A stretch of 64,000 nt of DNA from Diplolepis rosae (lineage: Eukaryota; Arthropoda; Insecta; Hymenoptera; Diplolepididae), in contig JAPYXD010000752.1 in NCBI GenBank assembly GCA_030998225.1, positions 15,206,501 to 15,270,500 on the forward strand, in the 5' to 3' direction. Both the position numbers and the translations under genes were made by a program. Shown here in pieces: positions 22,101-34,132 of the stretch. The notes below the pieces were generated by a model, which was not told the DNA's origin, did no database searches, and worked only from the letters and a program-made list of their open reading frames with translations. Position 1 is the stretch's first letter. Each line of letters begins with the position of its first letter.

Positions 22101-25100
22101 ATACGGATGAATCCGAACCAATCGTAAACAAGTTTTGAATCCGAATCAATCCAAGCTCATATTGATTCAAACCGAATGAACCCGAGGTTGGAATGATCGG
22201 ATTGAAAATCCACTTTGTATCAATCCGAGCTCAGATTGATTTGGACCAATTCTGATTGAAAATCCGGTTTGGATCATTCCAAACTCGTATTGAAAACTTG
22301 GTTCGGACTGGTTTGGATTCATTTGGATTAAAACGGATTAATTCGGATTTATTTTTGACCATTTTTCATCAAACGAGATACAAAAGGTTTTTCGGATTGG
22401 TTCGGAATGACTCGCAATGGTTTGAAAGCACATTCCGGAATGGCTCGGAATAGTTCTGATTCGCTCGAAATTAAATTCAATTCGATACTTTCGCCAGGAG
22501 AGCCATGAAAGGTCCCAATCGGATAAAAATTATAGATTTTTTATAGTCGGAATCGATAGACAAATTTTAGTTATTCTTAGCTGTTTTTGGATATTTTTTG
22601 TTCGCTGTATACCAAAAGTTAGCCAAGTTGGTGTCGTTTTGTGTGCGGTAAAATTTTAAGTTTGTTTTAATTTTCTGCACTCTTAAAATTGTACCGTACT
22701 AGTGTGGGAAAATCAACTTTCCGCACGCAAAACGGCACCGAGAAAGCTAACTTTTGGTGTACCACGGACAAAAAGTATATAGTTTTAATCTGACTTAACC
22801 TTTTGGTGATCTATTTTATTCGAGATAAAATTTTCCACACTTTCACTATAAGACTTGATAAAAAAATACTTGCTAAACGCTGTTTGGACTTTGAAACGAC
22901 TGTAATATTGTTGCAAAATGTATACAACTTTTCAGAATATTAATTAATACAAAATTAGGTGTAAAATTTATGCTATAAACTTATGAAACTTTTATCTCCG
23001 GATTTTGGAAGATTCGTATCTAATTTGCATTACAATTTTACGAACGCGTTCGAATTTTCAACGTTTTCAATAATACATTTTATTGAAGATAAAAATAAAA
23101 AAAGTAATGGAATAAATTACTTATAAATGAAACTGTATTTTATAATGCACGTGCTGAGGTGCAAATTACTATCACAAAGCAACTGAGTTACATTGACAGT
23201 TTGCATCATCGCTTTTAAAGTCAGTGAGTGGAAAGTTGTATAATTCCTCTGCCTGAAATGCTAACTATCACCTTGTAAGAATAAATGACTTTTGGAATTC
23301 GAAATTTCCTTAAATCCTCATCCTTCATCGACGATGTAAACTAAAATAGCCTTGAGAACTACGTTTTTTATCTTATTTAATTTCAGTTTTTTTATTTTGA
23401 AAGAAACTCAGAATTTGTGGAAAAAATATCGCTTTCAACCAAATTTTTTTATTTAGTCAACAATAAATTTAATATTTTGTTAAATTGACAAAACCAATCA
23501 TAAAAAAATATGCTTAATATACACTGAGAAAAAAAATCATGCAAAAAAAATTTATTTGTTGTCCTAATAAAACATTTTGTTGAAATAACCAAGATTTGAT
23601 TGATTTGGCAAAATTTTTTGTCATTAAAACAAAATAATTTTGTTGCATAAATACTAACAAAAGGTTTTTATTGATTTGATAAGACTGTTTTCTCAGTGTA
23701 TGTATAAGTAAACGGGTTTTCAATATATACTGTAAATATGCTTTTTTCAAATGAAAAAGAATTTTTTTTGACATTTGTGCAACTAAATTTTGTTGTTTTC
23801 CCAATAAGATATTTTGATGAATCAACAAAATTTTGATTGCCTTAAAAAATCATTGTGCTAAATAAACAAATTGTTTTTTTGGGACAACACAATAATTTGT
23901 TTGTGTAATTTTGTTTTCTCAGTGTGGAAAAAATATATTTACCTGAACTACTAAATCTAGTCAACCAAATAATTTTTTTGATTGAGCGATAATTTTTTCT
24001 AAGTTTGCTATTTCTTCTTCCCTGCTAAATTTATATTACAAATCTCGATTTTTTGCACGAATAAAATACGTTCCTAAAAATCACATAACTGCTGACTAAA
24101 CTTTGAGTAAATTAAATTTACATTAAAAATATTATAAAATTCATTTTAGGCATGATTACAAAATGGTGATGAATACATTTGAATGTAAAAGACTTCTTTA
24201 ATTTATCCTGGTCGTATCCTGGCGAAAGTTTAGGAAAATAATTCAATCCGAGCGAATTCGGATTATCTTGAAATTGGTTTCTGAGCCATTACGAATCATT
24301 CCTAACCAATTCGAAAACATTTAAAATCTCGTTTTGTGCAAATCAATTCAAAATCAATTCAACTCAATCTGATTTAATCCGAGCTCCAATTTAAATAAAT
24401 CTGGATTCAAATTAATTAATTGAGAAAATGATTTTACTTATTTTTAATTTATTTCTAAAATGAATTTCAATTTATAAAATTTTTATTACAAGATTTTTGA
24501 TAGAATAGGATAGGATTTCATTCCGTCCTATTTCGCGCAAATCCGAAAAAAGATTTTTAATCTCGCTTGAAACAAATTAGCTAAAAATCAATGCGATCCA
24601 TCCGAATTGGTCTAAAACTTTCAACCCGAATGAAGCCGAACAAAGTATCTAATTCGACTCAATGCGAGATTCCCAATTTGAATCATTCTCACCCTGGATT
24701 GAAATTAATAGGAAACTTTGTTCGGATTCATTTCGATTGGAAGTCTCGGGCTGAGTAGAAATAGTTTACAACGGATTTTGGAAATGGTCTAATTTTTTGA
24801 ATTTCTGTCAAATATGCTCGACGAAAGTTTCAGAATAGAATTCAATCCAAGTGAATCAGAGCTATTCTGAGCCATTTCAAAGTCTGCTTCCGAATCATTT
24901 CGAACCAATCCGGAAAACGTTTTGTACCACGTTTGATAAAAAATGGTCAAACATTAATCCGACATAATCCAATTAATTCAGCTCTAATCTAAGCTCGGAT
25001 TGATCCAAACCGAATTTTGAATCCGATCATTCCGACCTCAGATTTATTGGGATTGATACGATATTAAAATTCGATCGTTTTTTTTTAAAGTAATCGTGTT

Positions 25101-26735
25101 TAAGAATAATTATAGGCAGACACCGATGTAAATAAATTTTTTCTATTTTTTACGATGACTTCCCTGCAAAAGTTTTGTATTGGAATTCAATCCAACGGAA
25201 TCAGAGCTATTCCGAGCCATTCCAAAGTCTGTTTCTGAATCATTTCGATCCAATCCGAAAAAGGTTTTGTACCACGTTTGATAAAAAACGGTCAAACTTT
25301 AATCCGACTTAATCCGGTAAATTCCGCTTTAATCCAAGCTCGGGTTGATTCAGACCGAATTTTAAATTCGAATCATTCTGGCCTACGATTTATTAGGATT
25401 GATACGATATAAAAATTCGGTTTCGATCAATCCGGGCTCGAATTGATTCGGTATGGTTCGAATTAATTCGGATTGATATCTGAGATTGAAGCGGAATGAA
25501 TCGGATTAAGTCGAATTGATTTATGACCATTTTTCATTAAACGAGGTACAAAACCTTTTTTGGATTGGTTTGGAAATGGATTTCGGAATTGCTTGTAATA
25601 GTTCTTATTCGCTCGGATTGAATTCCAATCCAAAAATTTCTCCAGGGTTGTTAGCGATTTTGTATTTTGTTTGACAAAATACAGTCGAAAATCAATCTGA
25701 CCTGATCCGCTTTAATCTAAGTGAATCCAAACCAATTCGAACCACGTTTTCAATCCGAATGTCATGATAAAGTGTACCAAACTGCATTAAAAAGTTTGGT
25801 ATTGGAATTAAATCCGAGCGAATCAGAGTTATTCCGAGCCATTCAAAGTCTGTTTCCATACCATTCCGTAAAATATTTTGTATCTTGTTTGCCAAAAAAT
25901 GGCCAAAATCAATCCGACATAATCCAATTAATTCAGCTCTAATCTAAGCTCGGATTGATCCATTTCGAATTAATCTGAGGTCGGAATTATTTGAATTGAA
26001 AACTTGGTTCAGATTTATTCGGATTAATGTCTCGGATTGAAACAGAATGCATTGGATTAAGTCGGATTGATTTTTGATCGCTTTTCATCAAACGAGATAC
26101 AAAACGTTTTTTGGATTTTTTCGGAATTGCTTGGAATTGCTCTAATTCACGCGGATTGAATTCCAATCCAAAAAGTTTCGCTAGGATTATTTTGTTTTAG
26201 CACCAAAAGGGTTTGTGTCCATACTAGAAAAAATTTGATCGCGACTTATCGAATATATAGTTCAATAACGTGTTCATAAATGTTGTCTATGATGCAAGAT
26301 GCAAGCAAAGAAATATCTAATGAATATAATTTTTTTCAGGTATTCGTATACACTCCCCAAGTGTATCTTCGTATCAAGGACCGGTTGAAAACGCGAGGCG
26401 TTGCAGAGCTATCAAGTCTCGAACTGAGCAACTATTTTTCACCCTGGTATGCGGAACACATGGGGGCAATTCAATCAGCAAGTGGGAATCGTTCTGTGGA
26501 AGCGTGGGCCACGGAGCAACTCCGAGTCCAGTATTACATCTTCACCTATGCCAGCCTCCTGAAACTTCACGGCGACGCAGGTCTCCTTCGTCAGCTCAAT
26601 TCTCTCCTTGGGAACGAAGCTCTCCTGCAGCTCCAGCTGCGTACCCTCTCACCGCTCTTTAAAGACCCCAAACTCAGAAACTGGTTCCATGAGGTGATCG
26701 ACAATTACTTCAAACTCTGGGAAGTGAATATGTGA
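19103..26735 (+). CDS. tsl: Torso-like, MACPF-domain secreted protein (three coding exons)
   Basis: Coding exons are 19103-19405, 21219-21545 and 26340-26735, all phase 0, giving 341 residues, the usual size for Torso-like. In Drosophila the family acts extracellularly at the egg poles to allow local activation of the receptor Torso, and in growth control. I start at ATG 19103 because the next residues (RLLLVVLALITRVQVV) form a signal peptide; the AG ending at 19069 looks like the acceptor after a 5' UTR exon. Exon 1 carries an NDT glycosylation site. Exon 2 ends in FGSHYIASFVTG, the MACPF signature region, with GN where many members have GG. Exon 3 encodes the conserved C-terminal helical part (VYTPQVYLRIKDRLKTR, ...FSPWYAEHMGAIQSASGNRS, ...WFHEVIDNYFKLWEVNM). 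Intron 1 starts with GC (CAG|GCAAGT); intron 2 is GT-AG. Both are filled with MITEs. The frame is intact, so I expect a functional gene. Confidence 0.93.
19406..19411 (+). promoter_or_regulatory. Non-canonical GC 5' splice site of torso-like intron 1
   Basis: The exon ends ...CTTCAG and the intron begins GCAAGT. This is the optimal form of the rare GC-AG class, compensating for the C with perfect pairing elsewhere. No GT donor nearby preserves the reading frame into exon 2 (acceptor TTACAG|GC at 21219). Confidence 0.75.
19890..20291. repeat. Near-perfect palindrome in torso-like intron 1
   Basis: Arms of about 170 bp (left: GTCCGATGAAGTTGAGTACT, TTTGTCCGGAAAGCAGAAGA, CCAGATCCAACCTCAGAATT, GGATTTTTAAATTTCCTAAC) are mirrored after a spacer of about 60 bp ending GCACTTTTGGG. 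A diverged half-copy (ACCTCAGAATTGCTCCATCA) lies at about 19680-19740. The arms pair almost completely in the pre-mRNA. Confidence 0.85.
20840..21115. mobile_element. GAATCGGATTGATTC-word MITE, partial (torso-like intron 1)
   Basis: Runs of ATTCGGATTGATTC and ATTGATTCGG words, the internal marker TTTTTGACCATTTTTCATTA and a right end ATTTTCGCCAG. Only the right half of the family consensus is complete. Confidence 0.7.
22000..22500. mobile_element. GAATCGGATTGATTC-word MITE (torso-like intron 2)
   Basis: Contains the mirrored markers CATAAAATGGAAAACGGTCAAAAATC and TTTTTGACCATTTTTCATCA (reverse complements with mismatches) and ends ATACTTTCGCCAGGAG. It folds back on itself over about 400 bp. 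Confidence 0.75.
22592..22780. mobile_element. Short MITE, ACCAAAAGTTAGC inverted ends
   Basis: Left TTTTGTTCGCTGTATACCAA (then AAGTTAGCCAAG) is mirrored at right by GAAAGCTAACTTTTGGTGTA, CCACGGACAAAAA. The internal GTCGTTTTGTGTGCGG is mirrored by CCGCACGCAAAACGGC. About 185 bp, non-coding. Confidence 0.8.
23522..23926. mobile_element. MITE family 2 variants (CACTGAGAAAA ends, TTTTGTTG words)
   Basis: CACTGAGAAAAAAAATCATG at 23522 pairs with CTGTTTTCTCAGTG ending at 23698, and a second half ends in TTTTGTTTTCTCAGTG at about 23925. The interior is TTTGTTGAAATAACC and ATTTTGTTGCAT words. An open frame of 104 codons on the - strand is made of these words only. Confidence 0.7.
24200..26190. mobile_element. 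Cluster of GAATCGGATTGATTC-word MITEs (torso-like intron 2)
   Basis: At least three palindromic copies, about 24217-24770, 24830-25650 and 25690-26190. Each has ends related to CCTGGCGAAAGTTT, the word AATTCAATCCGAGCGAATCA near the left tip, its mirror CGCTCGGATTGAATTCCAAT near the right tip, and central AAAATGGTCAAA/TTTGACCATTTT. Some copies are truncated by others. They make up a large part of intron 2. No coding potential. Confidence 0.8.
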
Positions 26736-27198
26736 GACCAAAGGTGCTTAGACACAAACGAAAAATAACAGAAGAACGCAGATCACTTCGAAATAATATT
26801 TTCAGAACTCTAGTAAGACGTTTACGGGACGAGTTTCGAGACTGAGAACCAGGATAAGAATTACTATAGAGATACGAGAGGTGTGGTCGCTGTTATTGTT
26901 ATAAATAAGTATTTATTATATAATCGTTAATAGAAAACATTTTATACAAACCTTTTTAATATATCACAAGCATTATTTGTAGACTCCATCCAAACTTGAT
27001 TATTTTTTAATCATCGCACGAGAAAGTTTCTCATTAAATTCCCTTTCTTGAAAGCAATTGTTTCCTAGTATTTTTGTCATTTTAAGAAGTTAAGAGTAAT
27101 TTTAAGGACAACATTTCACAAACTGTGTCAAAATAGAATATTTTGATAGAAAAACTAGTACCAAAGTTTGAGTATTATACGTAAATACCGCAGACGTA
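26736..27198. other. Torso-like 3' flank
   Basis: Presumed 3' UTR and flank. No canonical AATAAA was identified close to the stop; ATAAATAAGTATTTATTATA at about 26900 is a possible weak polyadenylation region. Confidence 0.4.
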
Positions 27199-27384
27199 CA
27201 CAGTGTGATCTAAAAATAACCGAACTTTTTAGTTATAGAATAAAACAAGCATGGTATTATGTTTCAAAGCTAATATTTATTCAAAATAAAATCCATTTAA
27301 CTCAAATACAACGTTTGGAACGATCAACCAATGTATCCATAGACTTTTTAAACTCGGTTTTTGGGATGTTCTTTAGCACCCGTA

Positions 27385-28500
27385 TTGAAAATTCCTGTAT
27401 AGGATCCTTCAGAGGATCCTTACTTGGGGTCCCATGCATGTTCCTGTACAGGATCATGTACGAGAATCATCAGGATCCTGTTCAGTATCTTCGAATAGGT
27501 TCCTGAAAGGATCCGGGGAGGAGCCTATGAAGGAAACTGTACAGGTTCCTGTGTAACATAAAAACGGTTAGCACAGGATCCTTTATAGGATCCTCTAAGA
27601 TGAGGGCACAGTATAGATGGAAGGTTCCTTGATAGGATCCTTTATGTCGTTAGATGAACAATCTAATACTGTACATGATCCTGTACATGTTCTTATGTGT
27701 GTTCCTTTACGTGTTCCTATACAATAAAACGAAGGAAAATATTTCTGTATGCAGAATCCCACAGAGGGAAACTTTAAAGGATCCTGACTGATTTTGAACC
27801 ACGAAATTATTCCTTTATAGGTTCTCGTAGAGGAACCTGCAAAAGATATATATATTTATATTTTTTTCTCATCGAGTCATGTACAAAACAAATGCAATAG
27901 AAGTGACTTCTGAAAAAGCTAGAATACCGTTATTGCAGTCAACCGTTCAATTGTAAGGTATGAAATTAATCAGGATCCTTTACAGGTTCTTGTTTGAGAA
28001 CTTGTACAGAAAGCGTTTGTATATAGGAACCCGAGTGAGATCTTTATTTGCAGGTTCATGTACGAGAACCTATAAAGGAATAATTTCGTGGTTCAAAATC
28101 AGTCAGGATCCTTAAAAGTTTCCCTCTATGGGATCCTGCATACAGAAATATTTTACTTCGTTTTACTGTATAGGAACACGTAAAGGAACACAAATAAGAA
28201 CCTGTACAGAATCATGTACAGTATTAGATTATTCATCTAAGGACATAAAGGGTCCTATCAAGGAACCTTCCATCTATACTGTATCCTCATCTCAGAGGAT
28301 CCAATAAAGGATCCTGTGCTAACCGTTTTTATGTTGCACAGAAACCTGTACAGTTTCCTTTATAGGCGCCTCCCCAGATCCTTTCAAGAACCTATTCAAG
28401 GATCCTGATGATTCTCATACATGATCCTGTACAGGAACCTGCATGGGACTCCAAGTAAGGATCCTCTGAAGGATCCTATACAGGAATTTTCAATAGGGAC
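27385..28500. mobile_element. Foldback element built of AGGATCCT / CCTGTACAGG words
   Basis: The tips are TTGAAAATTCCTGTATAGGA and the mirror ATCCTATACAGGAATTTTCAA. Arms of about 450 bp (27385-27842 and 28052-28500) match with few differences. The loop is about 200 bp and AT-rich. Within each arm the word AGGATCCT, its variants and CTGTACAGG recur many times, each palindromic itself. It is inserted in the mariner transposase gene between TGATACAG and the distal part. No coding potential beyond read-through from the mariner. Confidence 0.9.
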
Positions 28501-29065
28501 CTGTATCACAGCTTCTTGAATGGTTGGAACGTCATCGTAAAAAGCTATTTTCATTGCAGTTTTCAGTTTTGGCGACAGAAAATAGTCACGCGGTGATAGA
28601 TCGGGCGAATACGGAGGGTAGTCGATGATACAAATCTGTTTTTTCATAAAAAATTCGTTGACTTTTTTGGTCTTGTGAGGTGGTGCATTATCATGCAATA
28701 AAAACAGCTGTTTTCCTTTTGGATATTCGGGTCGAACACGAACATTTATCAACCACAAACGATGTAAAACTTGTAAATAGTATTCTCCATTGACAGTTTC
28801 ACCTTCTGGAACAAATTCCTTGTGAACAATACCCTTGGAACCATAGAAAGTTATCAATATTGTCTTGATTCTTGATTTCTGGTCGTTCAGGTCTTGGATC
28901 ATCATTTAAATCGTCATGGCCATTTTTAAATCGTGTAAACCACGTGTAAACTTGATTACGACTCATACAATCATCACCATAAACTTTTTTTTGATAATTT
29001 CTAAGTCTCAGCAAATTTTTTTACCGTGTTTAAAACAAAATGTAATATTTGCTCTTTGTTCCATG
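28500..29065 (-). pseudogene. Mariner transposase pseudogene, truncated by foldback insertion
   Basis: Reading leftwards: EQRANITFCFKHGK, then a frame with YGDDCMSRNQVYTWFTRFKN (second helix-turn-helix of the paired-like DNA-binding region), a gap where the linker and first catalytic block should be, then YGSKGIVHKEFVPEGETVNG, LLHDNAPPHKT and DYPPYSPDLSPRDYFLSPKL. The second and third catalytic Asp residues are 34 residues apart, the D34D spacing of mariner. The frame is broken near 28905 and in the N-terminal part, and the protein is cut after PTIQEAVIQV by the palindrome. Inactive as it stands. Confidence 0.88.
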
Positions 29066-29264
29066 TGTTTTTACGACATAACCACAAAAACTATTGTTAT
29101 TAAAACGTGCGTAATTTTGTGACCTGACAACTGATTTGCTTGAACTTGGTTGCCCTTGAAAAAAGAAAAATGTACCTTTCTAAGGCTGACAACGTTTAAT
29201 AAGTGGCGTTACGTGTTCTATGATTTAAATTAAAAGTTCGGTTATTTTCGGATCACACTGTGTA

Positions 29265-31431
29265 TGTAAATATCGCAAACATACATAACAGATAATTTAT
29301 GGAAGCAAGAGAACAAAAAATTCAGATAATTGAAAAATATTTTATTCTACAGAAGAAATCATAAGTACTTGATGGAAAAATTGTTTCTGTTTCATGGAAA
29401 AAATTAAAAGTGATAATTATTATGCAAAAAATAATTTTATATTTACAGCATTCTCCGTTAATTAGAACATGTTTTACATTCAAATATACATTCATTAGTG
29501 TACTTTTATGACTTCTGAAAGTCCAATTAAATTCTTTTTATAACTTTATTTATTGTGAAGAGCCCTTATTAAACAGAGACTACGAAAATTTGAATTCCAA
29601 CTAATGCTTCATAGATTATTATAATTTAAGAATACATAAATATTTCAAGAACTAGAAAGAATTTCTCGTAAAATTGTAAATATGGGTGATTTAACGCATA
29701 GCGCACAATTCAATACCCCTGGCATTTGAAAATGAGTTTTTTCTTTAAAACTAGTTCAAACAGTCAAAACGTTATCATCTGGAATGTCCCTGGTGAAGTT
29801 TCCAAAGCAAAAGTTGATTTTTAAGACGAAACCAAAGAAATAATATGATTACTCTTTATGTTTTATTTATTATGTTTAAGAAAATCAAAAGCTTGGTCTT
29901 GAAAATATATTTCATTGTGTTTGTCATTGTGAAAACGAAAGTTGACTTTATTGTCTATCGTTCTGAGAGCCTGATGATTCATTGTATACTATTGTTTATG
30001 AACACTAACGCGTAAAAAATATATTTATAAATTATACCATTTATTTAATTGAATAGGAGTATAAATTGTCTTCAGCTTGGTAATATTTGCGACTCATTAG
30101 TAACTCCTTGATCTTAATTGATATATAAATTAACTTGATTAACTGTATAGTTAGTAAAAATCGAGTGCGATAATTTTTAAGATCGATACCCTTGTGATAA
30201 ATAAAACTGAAGATCTCAGTATATTCAAGAATAATTTAAAAACAGAGCTTATTATCTGTATTATTATGACGAATTTTCTGAAAATCTTCATTATGTAAAA
30301 TGCTCTGCTTTTGATATTTTATGGGCATTCTTCTTGCTTTGAAATTAAACATATTTTTATCTGATAATCTCAATTTCATATTATCCAAGTAAAATATATT
30401 TTTAGTAATCTCTGAAAATACTAAAGAAAATTTGTTATGAATTATGTTCGAGAATCTTTCACTTTCAATAGCTGAGAATTGTGCTGAACGTCTTTAGTTG
30501 GAGTCTTGACCATTAAACATAATGATAACGTTTTATTCAATCATATATCACAAAAAAAAAAATTATTTAACGATACACAAATTGTGCGTTATGCATAGAA
30601 TCGCTTATATATTTCTGGCAACTTATTCTAAATCCACGTGATTTTATCACTTTACAAATAATTTTTTCCTTCTTATTTTTCTTTTTTGTAAAATTTATTA
30701 CAATTTTATGATATCATTTTTGATCATTCCGAACATTAAAGATTTTTAAATCACAAAAATATTCCGAAATTCTTTCAGGAAATGAAAATTAATTAACTAT
30801 GTCTTTATCGGCAACTTATACTAATATTTCGCAATTCCTTTTTAATTTCAAGGAACAAAACCATTTTTCTAAAAATCATAAAAAATTATCATCAATAACG
30901 TTGAAATATTTTCAACGTATGTAAATTTTCACAAAAAATCCTTGTCTTTCAGATTTCAGATTTATGCTTAATCAACTAAAATAAAATTATAATTACTTGC
31001 TTATAAACATTTGATTTTCGCACGTCAAATAGTATTTGCTCAAGACCATATACCAAATCGGTCACGTGATCATAAAGAAAAAATTAACAAAGTTTAGTTC
31101 CGCAATTTTTTTTTTGAAATAATTATGACTAGTTAAAAAATATGAGATAGATTAGATCTACCTCTTAAATTTTCTCACGATATCCTTTATACTGAATCAA
31201 TTAATTAATGTATACGTTTACATCAATAATTATTCTGTGTTCGCTTTTATGTAAAAGTAATTTCAAGCCCTATGAAACGTTTTCTTAATTTTAATAAATA
31301 GTGTGCGTTTGCAATTCAGTAATACTCGCGAAGAAATAACCCGGAAGTGTTTTTCCATTTTTCGTGAAAAGAAATTTCTCCTCGAAAAAATTTTACTTTT
31401 TATGCTGACTAACAGTTAAAATTAGACTCGA
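29265..31431. other. Intergenic, between mariner and TTC5 3' end
   Basis: About 2.1 kb of AT-rich DNA. No open frame of interest and no repeat structure noticed. It holds the convergent 3' sides of torso-like and TTC5. Confidence 0.6.
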
Positions 31432-34132
31432 TCAATCGCTCTTTTTGAACGAAGAAAGTTTGATTCCTGCTTGTTGTTCGAAACTTAATTTTTTTCCATT
31501 AACAACAAGAACCAGAGGCGTCTCCACTCGAATTGATTTAAAATCGAAAGTCTGCAATCACAGAATAAGAATTATTTAGAAACTTACTAGAATTTATTAA
31601 AATAGCTAGAAAGCAAAAAATTTACAGAATTTAAAATTTTGGTGTAAAAATATTTCAATAATCATTTCCAATAAATTAAAATTATTTTTATGCTTATACC
31701 TACATAATCTTTGTAAGAAAAAGTCTGGTACGTCATGAAGGGTTCGGGGATTGCTACTGAATCACCAATTGTAACTCCTCGACCTTTTGCTACATTATAA
31801 ATAGTCACAGCCATGCACGTTTGTTCTTTATCGATGAGACAAAAGGTACTGAAATTTCATAAAATATATGTAATCAAAACATTAAAATTTTTCTTTAAGT
31901 AAGTTTAAAGCTTAGAATGAATACTAAAATCACAAATAATTCAAAATAAATTTTGTTTTGTCTAATTTATTTTTTCTCGACTTTTTCCATAAAGAAAAAT
32001 ATTTGAGTGTGGATAAAAGAACTCACAAAGGCACACAGTCCGAATCTTGAATCCAACACACAACTTTTCCAAAAACTACTTTTTCTAAATTTATTCCGGG
32101 AATTAAATCTTTTAACAAAGTCAATTCCAATTTCGCAGACTTATTTCCTATTGTGTAAACTCCACCGTTATAGGGCCCCAAATGTTTCACATCCAATGCC
32201 TGTGAAGAATTTCATATTTATTAGTCATTTTTGTGAAAAGAAAAAACTGCAAAAAACATAAATAAATTTTTTTATTGTGCTAGATGAATAAATAATTATT
32301 TTCTAATTTAAAATACTATTCAGATCATTCAAATCCAAAATTGAATATTCTCTCATAGATTTAAATGTGTTCTTGTTTCTATTCTTTGTTTAATTATTAA
32401 TTTTAAAATATTTTTTTAAAGAAAATTGTTGGTATAGTAAATATCAAATAAATATTAGAAAATATAATGAAATTTACTTGAATCATTTTAAGAATTTTCT
32501 TCGGTTTAAGTTTCCCTTTTGTACTGACTGAAGTTTGTACATCTTTGAGATACTGAAGGAGGTCTTCTTGCTTTGTTCGAGGAACTTCCCACGTTGGATC
32601 CAGCAGCATTGCCCTATCAAATGACTCGAGTGCTAATTTATACTCCTCTTGATATTTAAAAGCCTAGCCATAAAAATTTTAAAAATTTATTGATAATTAA
32701 AAACTTGTAAATAAGGAGAAACTATACTTCAAATTATATAAATTATCAAATTTTTTAGGAATTATAAATATTTCTAATTAGATGGTTGAGTTCGAAATTT
32801 TTGTTTTCCACAGAAGGATTTCAAATTCTTTATATTATAAAAAATACATTGAATATCGTAAATAATTAATTCATCACCTACCACAGCTTTATTATAAAAC
32901 AAGTCAGGATTACTTTTTGCGACAATGTCTTTTTCCTGGAAAAAAGGATAAGATTTTTCAGGAATAAAGAGAAAGAATAAAATTTCTAGCAATCAATAAG
33001 ATTCTTACAGCTTGAGCGTAGGCAGACATACAAAGACGTAAAGTGGTCGGATTTTGTTTAATTGTAAAGAATGAAGATAAGTAAGCGTTTCCTAAAATGG
33101 CCCAAGAAGTACCATCAGAAGTATCGAGGCTCACCGCTTCCTTTGCGTATTCCACTCCTTGTTGGACATTTTGTATCCTTTGCTCAGGTGTTATTGTCGG
33201 TTCTTGTCTCAGCAACATTGATAAATTCCGCAAAGAGACTTTGTTTCTTTCCTAAAATAATTGACTCGCATTTTAAATCATTCATATGTTTTCAAAAGAA
33301 TAAAATGTTATTTCTATTAAATATGATCTATTGCTAAATTTGAATTCTGAATTTGACGATTAATGGATAAATAAACATACATGAGGCAAAGCTCCAGTAA
33401 AACAGTTTTTCGCCTGTTGGACATCGTTATTTTTCCAGTAACACTCTCCAAGTTCATTCCAGGCTTCTATTAATTTGGGCTCAAGTTTTACTGCCTTGCT
33501 CAATAGTTCTTCAGCTTGAGGTATGTGCCTATCTACTACATTTAGAGCCTTTCCTTTCAAAAAATAATATTTTGCTCGAGCACCGTCAATTTCATATCCT
33601 TTGCACTCATCAAATTTCGCTAAAGTTTCCTTCATTTCTTTCTCTACATCTCTACTTTTGTTAATAGCATCTTCGATTACATGATTCTCAAAATAATGAT
33701 CCCGGAACAGGTAGAGCGATTTAACCTTTTCCTAAAGTAGGAAAATTAATCTTAAAATGTAAAATATAAATTTTATTTACTTTGAAGATCGATAAAAAAC
33801 TTTGAAGTATGTGATTTCCAAATTATTTTGAGTTAAAATTATATTTAGTAAAAAAAATTGATCAAATTTACACATACATGAATAAGAATAAAATTTGATT
33901 ATAAATAATTAACTAAGGATAAAGAATAGATAATTTCACAGTAGGATAATTAAAAAATTATTCGTCTGTAATAAATTCAACTTCAAAAATGATATGAATG
34001 TTATTAACGTCTGGAAAAGACGAGAATAGAAACAGATGTATAGCCTACCGTAAGTATAAGAATAAGATCTTCTTTTACAACATTTGGATCTTTTGCTCCT
34101 GCAACTACTTTATCATCTATTATTGCAGACAT
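31432..34132 (-). CDS. TTC5: Tetratricopeptide repeat protein 5 (TTC5/STRAP), eight coding exons
   Basis: Coding exons in transcript order: 34132-34049, 33731-33381, 33251-33009, 32935-32882, 32663-32478, 32199-32027, 31848-31704, 31551-31432. All introns are GT-AG and phase 0 except the sixth (phase 2). The product is 451 residues, close to the usual 440. Residues 30-300 hold TPR helices, recognisable from ALNVVDRHIPQAEELLSKAV, LIEAWNELGECYWKNNDV and SWAILGNAYLSSFF. The C-terminal third is the TTC5 OB-fold: HLGPYNGGVYTIGNK, VPF/TFCLIDKEQTCMAVTIYN (across an exon junction), GDSVAIPEP and SIRVETPLVLVVNGKK. In animals TTC5 binds the nascent tubulin N-terminus at the ribosome to trigger tubulin mRNA decay, and is a p300/p53-linked stress cofactor. 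The start ATG 34132 opens a short first exon (MSAIIDDKVVAG). The frame is intact. The gene is convergent with torso-like. The fourth intron contains a short SINE-like piece. Confidence 0.95.
32780..32832 (+). repeat. Short SINE-like tail in TTC5 intron
   Basis: GATGGTTGAGTTCGAAAT (resembling a tRNA B box) is followed by TTTTCCACAGAAGGATTTCA, AATTCTTTA. The same tail, with two mismatches, follows the tRNA-like hairpin at 35353-35381. Confidence 0.4.

Larger units (their letters stand above)
27199..29262 (-). mobile_element. Mariner element with intact ends, interrupted by a foldback
   Basis: Terminal inverted repeats: CACAGTGTGATCTAAAAATA, then ACCGAACTTTT, at the left and the mirror CGGTTATTTTCGGATCACAC, then TGTG, at the right, about 30 bp with two mismatches. 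TA flanks both tips (27197-27198, 29263-29264). The transposase frame runs on the - strand from about 29060 to 28500, where a large palindrome (27385-28500) cuts it off. The target was a pre-existing 19-bp tandem repeat (TACGTAAATACCGCAGACG / TATGTAAATATCGCAAACA). Confidence 0.92.

Noticed and set aside
26280..26339. Upstream extension of torso-like exon 3 with an ATG at 26280
   Set aside because: The open frame crosses a good acceptor (TTTTTTTCAG|G) and the upstream part shows no family similarity; it is intron.
33071..33337. + strand open frame across TTC5 exon 3
   Set aside because: It is the antisense shadow of a well-supported exon.
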